From NCBI RefSeq assembly GCF_000182925.2, contig NC_026501.1, positions 620,001-684,000 of the forward strand: DNA of 64,000 nucleotides, in the 5' to 3' direction. A model generated the notes under the pieces. The model was not told the DNA's origin. It worked only from the letters and a program-made list of their open reading frames with translations, and ran no database searches. A program made the position numbers and the translations under genes. Origin of the DNA: Neurospora crassa OR74A (Eukaryota > Ascomycota > Sordariomycetes > Sordariales > Sordariaceae). Shown in pieces: positions 1 to 11,094 of this stretch (the stretch's first letter is position 1; every line of letters starts with the position of its first letter).

Positions 1-361
1 TGTCTGTAACGGCTAACGACATCAGTGCTCGGCGTAAAACTTTTTATAGTGTACATAGCGGAAAAAAATATCCAAGGCACACATGGCTACTAGGTACACT
101 AGCTTCGGGGGTAATGTACGTTTCGGCGCTCTCCGTTGCGCCGTTGGTTACCTGGTCGGGGGTTGTTGGAACGAATGGGATCAGATGAATGGGACGAATG
201 GGACTGGACAGGAATGTGAATGAATGGCAGGTGCCGAAAAAAAGCAATAGAAATTAAACAAGGTGAGAGAACAAACAAAAGGTACCATCGGGACTGGTAC
301 TGGTACCTACCAGCCGCCTGCCGCCCTGTGACGTCACAGGCACTTTTTTTCCCCCAGATGA

Positions 362-365
<4 letters not shown>

Positions 366-393
<28 letters not shown>
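366..393. repeat. (CA)14 microsatellite
   Basis: Fourteen perfect CA dinucleotides, read directly. A potentially length-polymorphic marker. Confidence 0.95.
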
Positions 394-810
394 AGGACAC
401 TTGCCTTGACTTGACACACACCAGGCATGCAGAAAGTAGTGTATGCCTTGCATGGATGTACGCAATACGTATAGTACCTGGGCGAGCGGGTAAGTAATGG
501 TGAATGGGCAGTGGGATGATGAATTCTACAAACAGGAAACCAAAAAAAAAAAAAAAAGGGAAGTGACGAATGTTCAGTCGCAATGGAAAATGACTGGATG
601 CCTTGTTGCAAGACCAGACCAGACGAACTGAACAATCACACACACACATATATAATCACACCCACCCACCCCTTCCCTTTCCTCCAACGGTGATTCATCC
701 ATCCTTTCTATATCCTCATCATCAAATCAATAAGCATCCATCTTGCGAAAGAAAGAAAGAAAGACTTCGACCTCGAAGCATCATATCCAATACCACAACA
801 ACCAACCTAC

Positions 811-840
811 AAACAAACAAACAAACAAACAAACAAACAA
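811..840. repeat. (AAAC)n microsatellite in a probable 5' leader
   Basis: About seven and a half AAAC units ending some 57 bases before the start codon at 898. It probably lies in the 5' untranslated region of the microprotein gene. Confidence 0.9.
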
Positions 841-897
841 CATTCCAACCAAAAAAACATCTATAAAAACAAAGAACCAGATCCAAAAAAAAACAAA

Positions 898-1246
898 ATG
901 GGCGCCGTCGTATCTTGCGTATGTTTCTTCCCCCCACCAGTTTTCCCCCACCAGTTTCTCCCCCCTCCCTCCCTCTCCCACCAAACTACACATCAATGCT
1001 GACACACACAAAACGCGCGAGCGACAGATCCAAAGCGTCTTCCGCACCATCGGCCGCGCCATCATGGGCGTCGTCAACGGCATCGGCTCCATCCTCATGG
1101 CCATCATCAACGGCGTCATTGGCGTGATCGACGTGATTGTCGGCTTTTTGACGTGCAACTACTGCGGTAGTCGTAAGGGCCGTATGAGGAGGCGGAGCGG
1201 TGGGATGGGTAGACGGAGACATGCTGGGGGGACTGCGGCTATTTAA
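898..1246 (+). CDS. Small, probably doubly acylated hydrophobic protein (79 aa, 2 exons)
   Basis: Exons 898-918 and 1028-1246; the intron has a GTATGT donor, a CTGAC branch site at 999-1003 and a CAG acceptor. The first exon encodes only MGAVVSC. This fits an N-myristoylation signal (Gly2, small residue at 6) with an adjacent Cys7 suited to palmitoylation. Exon 2 encodes about 35 residues rich in Ile, Val, Met and Gly (roughly 10-46), amphipathic or membrane-inserting in character. A CNYC motif and a tail crowded with Arg follow. I infer a membrane-peripheral microprotein with a lipidated N terminus, hydrophobic body and basic tail. Proteins of this architecture occur in filamentous ascomycetes as conserved hypotheticals; I know of no assigned function. 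The start is chosen because the acylation signal splices in frame to the hydrophobic body. Confidence 0.75.
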
Positions 1247-1853
1247 GTCATCGATCGCCACTTACTTGTCGACCTACCTGCCTGGCGAGATGACTAGGGG
1301 ATGGCGAGGGGAGATGACGAGGGGGATGATTAGGGGATAACGAGGGGATGATGGAGGAGACGGATGATACCCAGTTGAGATTTGAAAAGGGCATGCGGTT
1401 AATGGTTTTTTTTTTTTTTTTTTTTTTTTTTGTTTCTTGCGAATAGGTTTTTTTTACGGCGTCCGACGATGGCGATGAAGCAAGTTAATGCGGTAATGAG
1501 TTATGGAGGATATACGATTAGTACGAGATGATAAAGATACCCTATACCCCCCTTTGCGCTTTGCATTCGGTTGATAATATCTTGATGAAGGAAGGAGGTT
1601 GGTGGTGGTAGGAATGTATCCGTTATTGAACATCACTTCTGATCTATTTATTCTTTGATTTACTCATGACATGTGGAAAAGATGAGGAAATACAACTGGC
1701 TTGATTTTGTTGTCCCGAATAAACCTAGACCACAGGCTTTTCTGCGCAAATCGGTCTTCTCTACTCTAGCTTACTGTATACCAAAGTCTTAAGACACATA
1801 TCTTTCTACCAAACGGCCTTGGTTCCCTCACACATCAACATACACATTCGTCC
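1247..1853. other. Convergent intergenic region
   Basis: This is the 3' side of both flanking genes. It contains a 26-base T run at 1406-1431 and GGGGAGATGA-like repeats at about 1290-1350. No coding signal is seen. Confidence 0.6.
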
Positions 1854-4809
1854 TCACCCACTGTAATCCTCCAAAACATCCTTTTTGAAAAACTCGACAA
1901 TCTTCCCCGCCGCCTCCCTCCCCACCAGTCTGCCCAGCTCCTCCACCTCCATATTCGCAACCTCCCTCACATTCTCCGCCTCGGCAGTAATATTCCTGAT
2001 ATTCTTCGGCGTCACGCCCGGGACTTTACCCAACATCTCCTGCGCCTCCATATTGAACGTACTACCCCCATTCACCGCCCCCTTGCCCTCATTCACCCCA
2101 TCCTCGGGACTTTCTCCTTCCCCCAACCCCGCCCTGACAGCCGCGACGGGATCCGGTTCTTCCTCGAGCGCCTTCAGCCGCTCAAAGATTTCTGCCGTCT
2201 CGTAAGGGGACGACGACCAGATGATGCGCAGTTTCGGGAACGCGAGCGTGAGCAGCACGATTTTGGACTGCAAGTCGTTGGCCCCCGCGTTTTCCGGGTT
2301 GACGCTGCGCAAACTACCCGACAAGTCGGCAAAAGGTTCCAGCGTGAAGGACTTGTTCTGGTCGAACTCGATCAAGAGCATCGGGTTCCTGTAGTGCTGG
2401 AACATGGTCTCGCATTGGGCGTATAGCCGGCCGTCCTTAAACGAGGAAATTAGGTCGGAGACGGACTTGCGCTCGACGCAGATGTTGGGAGACAAGATGT
2501 AGTCGCCTACGGTGAGCATGCAGGGGACGATGACCATGGAGCGGCCGTGCAAGAGGGAAGGCAAAGAGGAGCGGAACTCGCGCACGTCGACGACTACGCG
2601 CGGTGGCTGGGCCGTCGCTTTGGCGAGCTTGCCGCCGCCGGCGATGCGGGTGTTGATGGTTCGTAGAAAAGCGGACTCGGGGTCCTCGACCCCGTGGGAG
2701 TCGGTCGTCATGACGATGGACATGGAGGCTCGCTCTCTGATGAGTTTCGTAAAGGCGTCCTTCTCGCGACGCACCGACGAGAGGTACCGCTGCTCTTCGA
2801 CGGAGCCGCCGTAGTACAAAAAGTAGACGCGCACGTTGCGGTCGTTGTGCGAGGAGCGGTAGACCTCAACGCGCCGGATAAAGGAGGCGTCGGGCTCGTA
2901 CATGATGATGTATTTGGGCTTTACCTCTTCGAGGACGTGCTCGTCTTGGTCGCCCTCGTAGGCGTGGATGACTACTAGGTCTTGCATATCGTAGAGTTGG
3001 TAGTAATCGTCCATGTCCTCGAGCGGGTCGGCTGTGGCAAAAGTGATGATTTCTTCGGCTGCTTGGCCGCCTGCGTCGTCTTCGGTAATTTGGATCTCGG
3101 ACATTAGGTCAGCTACTTCGTTGGGCTTTTCAAAGTGTTGGACGATGCTGCCGTTCTCATGGCGGCTGGGGTTGCTTCCGACACCACCACCACCGCCGCG
3201 GACTCGGCGCCGTTTGTTTGCTGGCGCTCCTCCTCGGCCTCTAGCCTGGGGGAGTCGTGGGTCGACGGCGCCGCTGAGGGCCTTTTGGTTCTCGGAGAAA
3301 AGGGTGGCGTTGACTTGGGCGAATTCTCGTTTCCAGTTGAGATAGTTTCGTAGCTTTCGCCTCATTAGGAAGGCACCCGATGGTCTGTCCTCTTCAGGGT
3401 CATATACCTCTTCCACCTTCTTTGCCGTTCGAGGCCGGATGTGCATTGTTTGTAGATAGTCGCGTAGCTGACGACATGTGTCTGTGTCTGCACACATGAC
3501 CAGGATGGTCCCGTTGGAATCATCGCGAACAGCTGGTTCAAAGTAAAGATCTCTGTCAATTTCCTCCAGGACATCTGCAAGGACAGCCCACTTTGGCTGT
3601 TCTTCCAAGACAGGCTTCAGTGACTCGATGGTTGAGTTTGGACCCGCCTTTTGCTTGCTAGAATAGACTCGTTGTCGTGCAGTCTCGAAGATGGTTTGAG
3701 CCGCGTCAGAGAACAGCCAAGGGGACTCTGTCTGCCGGGTAGTCCCAGGAGCAGGCTTATGTGCCGCATGAATGGTGTCCAACTGTTGCAAGAATGACAC
3801 GGCGTCGAGGGCGAGGAGAGACTGGAGCATACCACGAAGAACTGTCAGATCGCCAGCAATCTGCTTGGTTTTCCAGCTGACTCTATGCCAGTTTGGCTCC
3901 AGCTGTCTCCGTACCATACGATCAAAGTTCCTGGTCAGAGCACTGTCCAGGTTCCAGTCTTCCATTTCCAGCCCGGTGTTCTCCTTTTTGAGCTCATGAA
4001 TGCTGATCTCGACACATTCCATGATGGCAGTTTGGATCTCTCTCATGGAGTCGGTCATGGGAACTTCCAACTCGATGACTTCTGCCTTCTTCTTTCCCTC
4101 CAAGGATTGGGCAACCTGGACATGAAACCGAGGCCAGAGTGAAGCCTTTCGGAGAAACATATTTCTCATCATGGTAGCCAGTGGCGAAAAGCCTACCGTA
4201 AAAGGATCCGGGTTATCTGAAAAGGCCTTGAGAAAGCCAACCTTGTTCTTTTGGCGGTATATCCTGAAAATGAAGGCCTCGAGCGAAGTGGCAACTATGC
4301 GATCCGCATGGAGGACAAGCATGCCCGTGATGGTCTCCGGGTTCAGGAGGTTTGTCAACAAGTCGACGACCAAGATGCGCGACGTGATGCTAAAGATGCC
4401 GCCCTGGGCATACATCTTCTCTCTTGTCCCGACACTGGTAAAGTCCGTGTTGACGACGGTCAAGCCCCTGGCCTTGGGAGACATGCTGATAGCGGCATGC
4501 TCGGCCAGGGCCTCACCAATCCAGGCATTCTCCCTGTCTTCAGCGTTGACAACCACAATCAGGTTGTTTCCTGCGGCATCATACGAGTGAAGCAGGTTGG
4601 TGATGAGGCGCATGAGACCGAGGCCTCGGGCGAGAATGACAAGCTCATCTTCTTTACGAAGCTCTTCAAACAGTTTCTGTTGGTAGACCTGTGTTTGTTT
4701 TGGGGTATCAGTCTAGATGAACACAAGCCAACAGTATTAAATGATTTAGGTATGGACGCACAAGAGGAAGTGAGAGCTTCACGGGTTGCGGGGCACTGGA
4801 GGCCGACAT
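1854..4809 (-). CDS. mus-38: XPF/Rad1-family structure-specific DNA repair endonuclease (MUS-38), 960 aa
   Basis: Two exons: 4762-4809 (16 codons) and 1854-4688. The intron has a GTGCGT donor and CAG acceptor in phase 0, and rejoins a conserved SLPL-VYQQ segment just before FEELRKEDELVILARGLG, as in other XPF proteins. Starting at the internal Met (4613) would lose this block. Domains: a degenerate SF2 helicase-like N-terminal half; the ERCC4 nuclease fold at roughly 695-830 with the GDYILSPNICVERKSVSDL active-site block (GDX(n)ERKX3D); and a C-terminal double helix-hairpin-helix at about 895-955 (KVPGVTPKNIRNI) for ERCC1 binding. With its ERCC1/Rad10 partner the enzyme cuts 5' of bulky lesions in nucleotide excision repair and trims flaps in recombination. 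The symbol rests on family recognition and genus; the Neurospora XPF orthologue is mus-38. Confidence 0.93.
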
Positions 4810-5371
4810 GACATGCGGGGCAGGGGCAGTGCAGTGTTAGTGAGTCTCTATCAGTCCGAGTCGAGGATCATGATGGAGAAAAGCTGGGATGATAGTAGCG
4901 CCCGGGACGGTATCACGGTATCATGTGTGTTGTATGTATGTACTAATGGCGGTCCCTGAGTGGTTCCCTCCAGTCGGAGTCAAGATCCAATGCTCCGTCT
5001 TGTCGGTTTGATGCGCTGTTCGTGGGAGGTTTTAGCAGCTGTCATTCAGTGTGCCTGCCGCCGCATACCTACACTAGTAAACGACGCGTGACCACCCCCA
5101 GGCGACGTCATTGTCTTACACCCTCTCTTTTAGGCCCCTTGTACGTGGTACGACGACTACAGGTTTCTTCCTATTTATTCCCTTTTGCTCATCCATCGTT
5201 TTCTTTTATAAAAGAGACCCTTCTCGACCTTCAAAACCTTCCACTTCTACACCTTACCCATCTTCCTGCAAGACGATATCGAAAAAGTTGATCAAGACTC
5301 CTCTCAGTTGTCTCACTACGACCCACTCCTCACGAACCATCAAGACAAGTCATAACATCAAGACCATCACA
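4810..5371. promoter_or_regulatory. Divergent promoter region between mus-38 and the 77-aa gene
   Basis: 562 bases separate the two start codons. A TATAAAA box lies at 5207-5213, oriented to the right, about 160 bases before the ATG at 5372. The A- and C-rich leader before that ATG is typical. No matching TATA box is evident for mus-38. Confidence 0.5.
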
Positions 5372-5687
5372 ATGGCCGGCGGCGACGATCTCAGCAAGAA
5401 GGAAGTCAACATTCTTCCCCACGACACCCAGAAGGACGAGCAAGTACGTTACCATTTCCTCCCTAGTCTGGTGCCTTGTGTGAATCACAGAAAACAGAAA
5501 ACTGACTCTTTGGCCAAACAAATAGAAGAACCCCAACAACCCCCTCAACAAGCTCGCTGATAGTGCCAAGGCCACGTTCGAGCAGGCGTCAAAGGCCATG
5601 CCCGGTCCCGCCATCTCGCAGAACATCGGCGGCGAGGAGGGCACCAAGGAGGAGCGCAGGGCCAAGGCCGAGACGCTCAACAAGTAA
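5372..5687 (+). CDS. Small hydrophilic conserved-type protein (77 aa, 2 exons)
   Basis: Exons 5372-5443 and 5526-5687; the intron has a GTACGT donor, a CTGAC branch site and a TAG acceptor in phase 0. The product is highly charged, with no membrane segment or signal peptide. It begins MAGGDDLSKKEVNILPHD. Exon 2 carries NPLNKLADSAKATFEQASK, a probable amphipathic helix, and ends in a Lys/Glu-rich stretch. I do not recognise a functional family. A TATA box upstream, small size and hydrophilicity resemble abundant stress- or growth-linked small proteins of fungi, but that is only an analogy. Correct splicing with all consensus signals and a continuous frame makes it a real gene. Confidence 0.75.
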
Positions 5688-7152
5688 AGATATGGACTCG
5701 GACAAACAGGGGAATGGATGGAATGATTGCAATGACTGAATGATACACACACATACACATAACATAATTGAACTGTTTTGACAATTACTCTGATGGATCA
5801 GTCCTGTTGGAGCCTAAAGTGACTTTGGTGGTGGAATTGCGCCCAAATGAGAGGGGTCTGGTCCTCGAAAGTTGTCTCAAATGGGAGCAATGTTAGCATG
5901 TGAAGGTAGGTAGGTACTTTCATGTCATCCCATGTTCGTACATACCTACACTACTTTCATCCTATATCAACCTGAGCCATATAACCTCCAAATGCACATG
6001 GAAGTTGTTGTCATTGCCAGTTTCAACATGTCCCTCAAACACCCAGCTCTCGGAGGAACCGTCTCGTTGGACATCCATCATCACGGCGGGCAAGCGAAAG
6101 GTCGGCTGTGCAAGCGGCGGGCGGGAATAGTGGAGGGGTTCAGTTGAGGGATAGGTACCCACTGTTAGTGGACACGGACAATTGACGCCCTATCCACCCC
6201 CGGCACAATGTCATGACGCTATCTGGTTCATGTCCACAAGTTGGTCGCTTCCCGTCGGAAATTGGTCATTGTGGCTTGCTGGGGTTTCGTTGCCATCCTG
6301 ATTCCATTCAGTCAAAGCCAAACAGCCCGGTCGTTGCCGCCGCCGTAGTGATGCAACTCCCAATCCCCGTACATAGTGTAGTTAAGTAGTGTACACTCAC
6401 TGCATGCCTAAGGAACCTCTTGCCAGGTACACCCGCAATTCAACTTCCTTCTTGTCTACCTTGCAATGGGACTTGCTCCTCTCTCTGTAGTCTGTACAGC
6501 TTTAATACATTGAATTTTCACGGCAGATTATAACTAAGCTTGCCAACTGAAGGCTGCTGGATCATTGTCCGAGGTACGTTATTCCCAGCCTGCCGCCGTC
6601 TCTTCTACTCAGTATCTGCTTTTGCTCCTTTCAGTCATTGGACATCCGGGCGGCCGAGTCTTCCTTATTCCTCCCACCAACCACCAAACATCCGTGCCTC
6701 CAATACCCAGACCTACCTCTAGCTAACCGGCAACTTCCATTGTCTCTTCTAGGCTTCCGTCAACTGCTTTTATTCCTACGCGGCAAGGCCACGGAAGCGC
6801 GGAGCTTTACTTTATCTTGTACCGACAAGATACTTGGCCGTCGATAACAAGCGCCAACGACCCGAAAAGCATTAATACGACATCCCACTTCCGACTTGCT
6901 ACCTCACCCTTCGGTCGACGTTGCCCCCCTCCCCTCGCCGACCGACCCGCCGACCGGATCAAGGCACGACGACTCAGCTTCATAACAGTACCTCTCGGCG
7001 CTGCGCCCGCCGGCCGAGTCCTTCTACCGAATTTCCGCATAACGACTCCCAATCTATCCATGCTTTGCTCCCCCTGGACGATCTAAAGGGGACGACAGGC
7101 CGCAACCTACCTCAAGCCACTTCCACGCTTCCACCCCCCATATATATTCACG
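5688..7152. other. Intergenic region and probable long 5' leader of the WASP gene
   Basis: No gene is supported. The last 500 bases are pyrimidine-rich and C-rich, as in Neurospora promoters and leaders, and may be transcribed with the WASP gene. Short ORFs on both strands lack codon bias. Confidence 0.5.
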
Positions 7153-9196
7153 ATGCCGTCCATCCTCAGCGACGACGACAAGGAAACGGTCAAGCGCTGC
7201 GTGCCCAAGCAGACCAACAAGATCCACGCCGTCGCCGTCGCCAGGCTCTATGTAGCCTACCCCAACCCGTCCAGATGGACCTATACCGGCCTCCAGGGTG
7301 CCGTCGTTCTGGCAAATGATCTCGTGGGCAACACATATTGGATCAAGATGGTTGATATCTCGGTAAGTGTGAAAATGACGATTGCGTGGCTGGCCACCAT
7401 TTGGCTGACATCGGACAGCCCGGAAACAGGGGAGTGATATGGGACCAGGAGATCTTCGACACTTGGAACTACAACCAGGACCGTGTCTTCTTCCATACCT
7501 TCGAGCTTGAGGAATGCCTGGCTGGCTTGTCCTTCGTGGACGAGAAGGAAGCCAAGCAGTTCCTCAAGAAGATGAACGACAGGGAAAAGAACGCCAGCAA
7601 GGCTACCAGCAAGACACCTTTCGGAGGCGCATCCCAGGCACACCACCACAAGCACCACGGTCTTTTCGGCGGTCTGTTTGGAGGACATAAGCACGCGTCT
7701 CCGACAGCCACCCCGCCCGAGTCGCCACGTGCCGCTGCACCGGCAGGCCGTATGAGAGCTGGAAGCACTAATGGAATAAACGGATACAAGCCTCCTTCCG
7801 AGTTTGCGACCCTGGATGCTTTCGATCCCCTGTGGAGGGAACACTTCGGTGACGACCTCAAGGCCCAAGGCCTCGACGACGACTTCATCCGCGAAAACCA
7901 GGACTTTATCATTGAGTTCTTGAAACAGGAGCAAGCGAAGCAGGGTATACACACGAGCACTCCTCCGCCGCCGCCGCCGCCGCCATCCGCTCCTCCTAAT
8001 GGTCCCGCAATGAGAGCTCCCCCACCACCTCCTCCTGCTGCTGCTCCGCGCAGTGTCTCCGAGTCGATAACTCCATCGACCTCTAGGAGAGGGCCAGTAC
8101 CCCCGCCTCCCCCTCCAGCAAGGAGATCCGGCAAGCTCGACACGGAAAACCACCAGGAACCGGCCCCTCCGCCGAGATTTGCTGTTCCTCCTCCCATCGC
8201 CGATGCTGGCAAGTTTGCCCACTCTGATCCCCCGCGACATACGCCCTCTGCGCCTGGACCTCCACCACCTCCCCGGCCGCCGAAGACGCCACTCGAAGAT
8301 CAGGACCCGAGCCAGAGGTTCAGCGTTCCTCCGCCATTCACAGGCCAACGAAGTGTACCCCCGCCGCCTCCCAGCCGTAGCTCTGTTCCTCCGCCACCGC
8401 CCCCGAGAAATTCAGCTGCGCAACCTCCTCTGCCTCCCAAGGCACCGGGACCAGCACCTCCCCTCCCGCCTGCGAGCTCACGGCCGCCCCCCATGTTGCC
8501 AACTAGAAGCCCGGCACCACCGCAGGCACCGCCTCTCCCGACCTCGAACGCGCCACCTCCGCCGCCTTTACCGGCCACCCAGGCGCCTCCACCACCTCCC
8601 CTTCCCGCAACCAGCGCGCCTCCTCCGCCACCACCGGCACCGCCAGCACCTCCGGCGCCCCCTCTACCCGCAGCACATGCTCCCCCGCCGCCGCCTCCCA
8701 TGCCACCCATGCCCGCACCATCAGGCGGCGCACCGCCTCCGCCTCCGCCTCCTCCACCGGGTGGTATGGGTGGTGTCCCTCCCCCTCCTCCTCCCCCTCC
8801 TCCAGGTGGTATGCCTCCACCGCCCGCCCCTGCCTTGCCACCTGTTGACGGCAGTCGTTCGGCCGTGTTGGACGGCATCAAGACCGCGGGAGGTATCAGG
8901 GCGTTGAAGAAGGTAGACAGAAGCCAGATTCGCGATCGTTCCGGTGCTGCTGTTCCTGGTGGCTCCGATAGTGGGCCCGCAAGCAGTGGATTGCCGCCCG
9001 CTGGAGCTGCGCCGGGTGGCGGTGGTGGAATGGCGGATGCGTTGGCGTTGGCGTTGCAGAAGAGAAAGGAGAAGGTTAGCAAGAGTGGTAAGTATCTGGA
9101 TTATCCCTGGCTTGTGAAGTGTGAGAGCATGTCGAGAATGATGCTAACACTGGTGGAAAAACAGATGATGAAGATGATGGTGATGATTGGGACTAA
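7153..9196 (+). CDS. las17: WASP/Las17 actin-nucleation promoting factor (636 aa, 3 exons)
   Basis: Exons 7153-7362, 7419-9087 and 9165-9196. Introns carry GTAAGT donors and CTGAC or CTAAC branch sites. Order of domains: an N-terminal WH1/EVH1 domain (about 1-125, with VARLYVAYPNPSRWTYTGLQ and the FFHTFELEECLAGLSF strand region); a His-rich linker; a conserved acidic helix (about 225-260); a very long polyproline region (about 195-540) of PPPPP blocks that bind profilin and SH3 proteins; a WH2 actin-binding motif (about 545-577, AVLDGIKTAGGIRALKKVD); and a C-terminal acidic tail ending DDWD, encoded by the last 32-base exon, whose Trp contacts Arp2/3. It drives Arp2/3 actin patches at endocytic sites and in hyphal tips. 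No Cdc42-binding CRIB motif is obvious, as in yeast Las17. Antisense ORFs here are shadows of the proline codons. Confidence 0.95.
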
Positions 9197-11094
9197 GTGC
9201 CCGATACCAACAATGACACGGTGAAGAGCCACCGGAAAACAACAAGGTTCCAAGTAGGAGAAGAGTGCAAAAGGAATGAAAAGCAAGACTGGAGAGACAC
9301 CGATATCCAACCATCATCCATTCATCTGGTCGTTATTTGGCCATAGAGGAGATGATGACGGCGAGGATGGGCCGTTGCTGGAACAGGAGGAGGAAGAAGA
9401 AGAAGGAGAGGAAGGGGAAGAGGAAAGCTGAGGGGTGGAAGGAAGGAAGGAATGAAAGAAAGGATGCAGTGTCGTTGCATACTATATATATATATATAGC
9501 TTCACCGTATTTGGAAATATTCACACCTCGTCACTGGTGTTTAACAAGAAAACAAAAGAAATGCAAAATTATACTTTTTTTTTCCACTTTCAGAAATACT
9601 ATACCAGCTTTTTATTCTCTGTTTCCCATCTTAACTTGATACTCTTCAAAGACAGCGGCGAGTGCCTGAAGAGGTTTCATTGATATATATGTATCTTGAA
9701 GATTACTTACTTACTTACCTACCTACCTAGGACTGTTTGACAGTGTTTTGTATTGGAAAAAAGGAAAATACTCGGTCGCGTGACTACAGTAGTTGCCGCT
9801 TTCAACAATTTCAATGTTCCTGAGTCCCGAGTTTCTTATGCTGCTGCTTTCCGAGAGCTACCTACGGACCAGTAATTACTTCGTCACTTGGGTTTGGTTT
9901 AGTCTCATAGAAACAATTTGAATAAGGGGGAGACGGACAGCTCCGAAACATCGTAGAAGAAGTGTTGGTCATATATCGAACAACTGGACCAGGATAAGCA
10001 TAAATAGTGAAGAGTAGGACATCTCGGCGGTTCTCTTCTAGTGAGGTTGATGGAATGTTGTTACAAGCAAGACTTTTACTGGGCGGTGCGGGCGGGTCTT
10101 GCAAGGAGCAAGAAGAGGAACGAAAAATGATATATGTACATAGCCGGATGGGGACTTGAGCGAGGAGGGGATGAAGAGGTGCTGTTTAACACATGTTGCG
10201 TCTTGTCCTCGAGTAGAACAAGGACGTGCTTTGGCTCTTACAGGGTCACATTCCAGTGACCGACAGACACATCTCGCGTGAACCGAGAAGCCTAGTAATG
10301 TGTGATCGTACCAAAATACCATTTCCTAGCTCGAGAGAGGGAAAAAAAAAAAGAAAAAGAAACCAGACATGAGAGAGCCCCCTAAAAGAACATAAAAGAC
10401 GTTTATGACAAAGCCATCCTATCATAAAAACAGCCTAACCCCTTTTAATATCCCAGAGTGCACGTAACCATCCTCTTTTCATTGCGGATGGATCGATGCT
10501 CTTTATGTCCTTCGCCCCCCCTTTTTTTAACTTTTTTACTCTGCCAGCCTTCCTCCTTCGTTCTGCCTGGTTGTAGGACCTCGAGTCCCGCAAACCAACT
10601 AACCGGACCCAGGTAAATGACGTCCCTCCCACCATTGTACCTGGCTCCGATTCTCCTCCTCCTGATTTTGTTCGTAAGATTTGTTTCTTGTCTTGTTACC
10701 GGAAAAACAAGGAAATAATAGGCACACCAAACTGTCGGGGAACCAAACTGGCTGCTGCTGTTAACGGTTATGGTTGATGGGTTGAAAAAAAAACGTGGGC
10801 TGGCTGCGTACGGCCGACACACACCGAAAACAGAGACCACCAGAATGGTTTGAGAGAGAAGACAGCTTTTTTGGACTTTCCTGGACGACCCCTTTACTTC
10901 CTGGCCAGACCCTTTGGGGATACCGACTTGGAGAGAAGGACGTAAAAGGGAGTGGATAGGAAGAAGGGGGAAGTTGGGAAAGGGTGGCGTTATTTCGCAT
11001 GTTTCGGTAACAATTTGGTGTTTGTTGCCTCTTTTCCTCTTAGGTGCCGAGAAGAATGAGGCGACGATATGGTGTTGAGAAGGCAACGACACGT
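9197..11094. other. Convergent intergenic region (3' sides of WASP and eIF1A)
   Basis: No gene is supported. A (TA) run lies near 9484-9499 and an ACTT/ACCT tetranucleotide run at about 9706-9727. Reverse-strand ORFs between 10445 and 11092 sit in the probable 3' untranslated region of eIF1A and show no domain. Confidence 0.55.

Larger units (their letters stand above)
1..897. other. Intergenic and 5' leader with simple repeats
   Basis: No convincing gene. It holds a (CA)14 run at 366-393, a 16-base A run at 542-557 and an AAAC tetranucleotide run at 811-840. The last 100 bases before the ATG at 898 are A-rich and pyrimidine-poor, typical of a Neurospora 5' leader. ORFs on both strands here are low-complexity translations of these repeats. 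Confidence 0.6.

Noticed and set aside
7281-9082. Long minus-strand ORFs (up to 355 codons) opposite the WASP gene
   Set aside because: They are Gly- and Arg-rich translations of the reverse complement of proline codons, with no independent start context, and they disappear outside the polyproline tract.
10445-11092. 215-codon minus-strand ORF downstream of eIF1A
   Set aside because: It lies in the 3' untranslated region of eIF1A, has biased composition and no domain.
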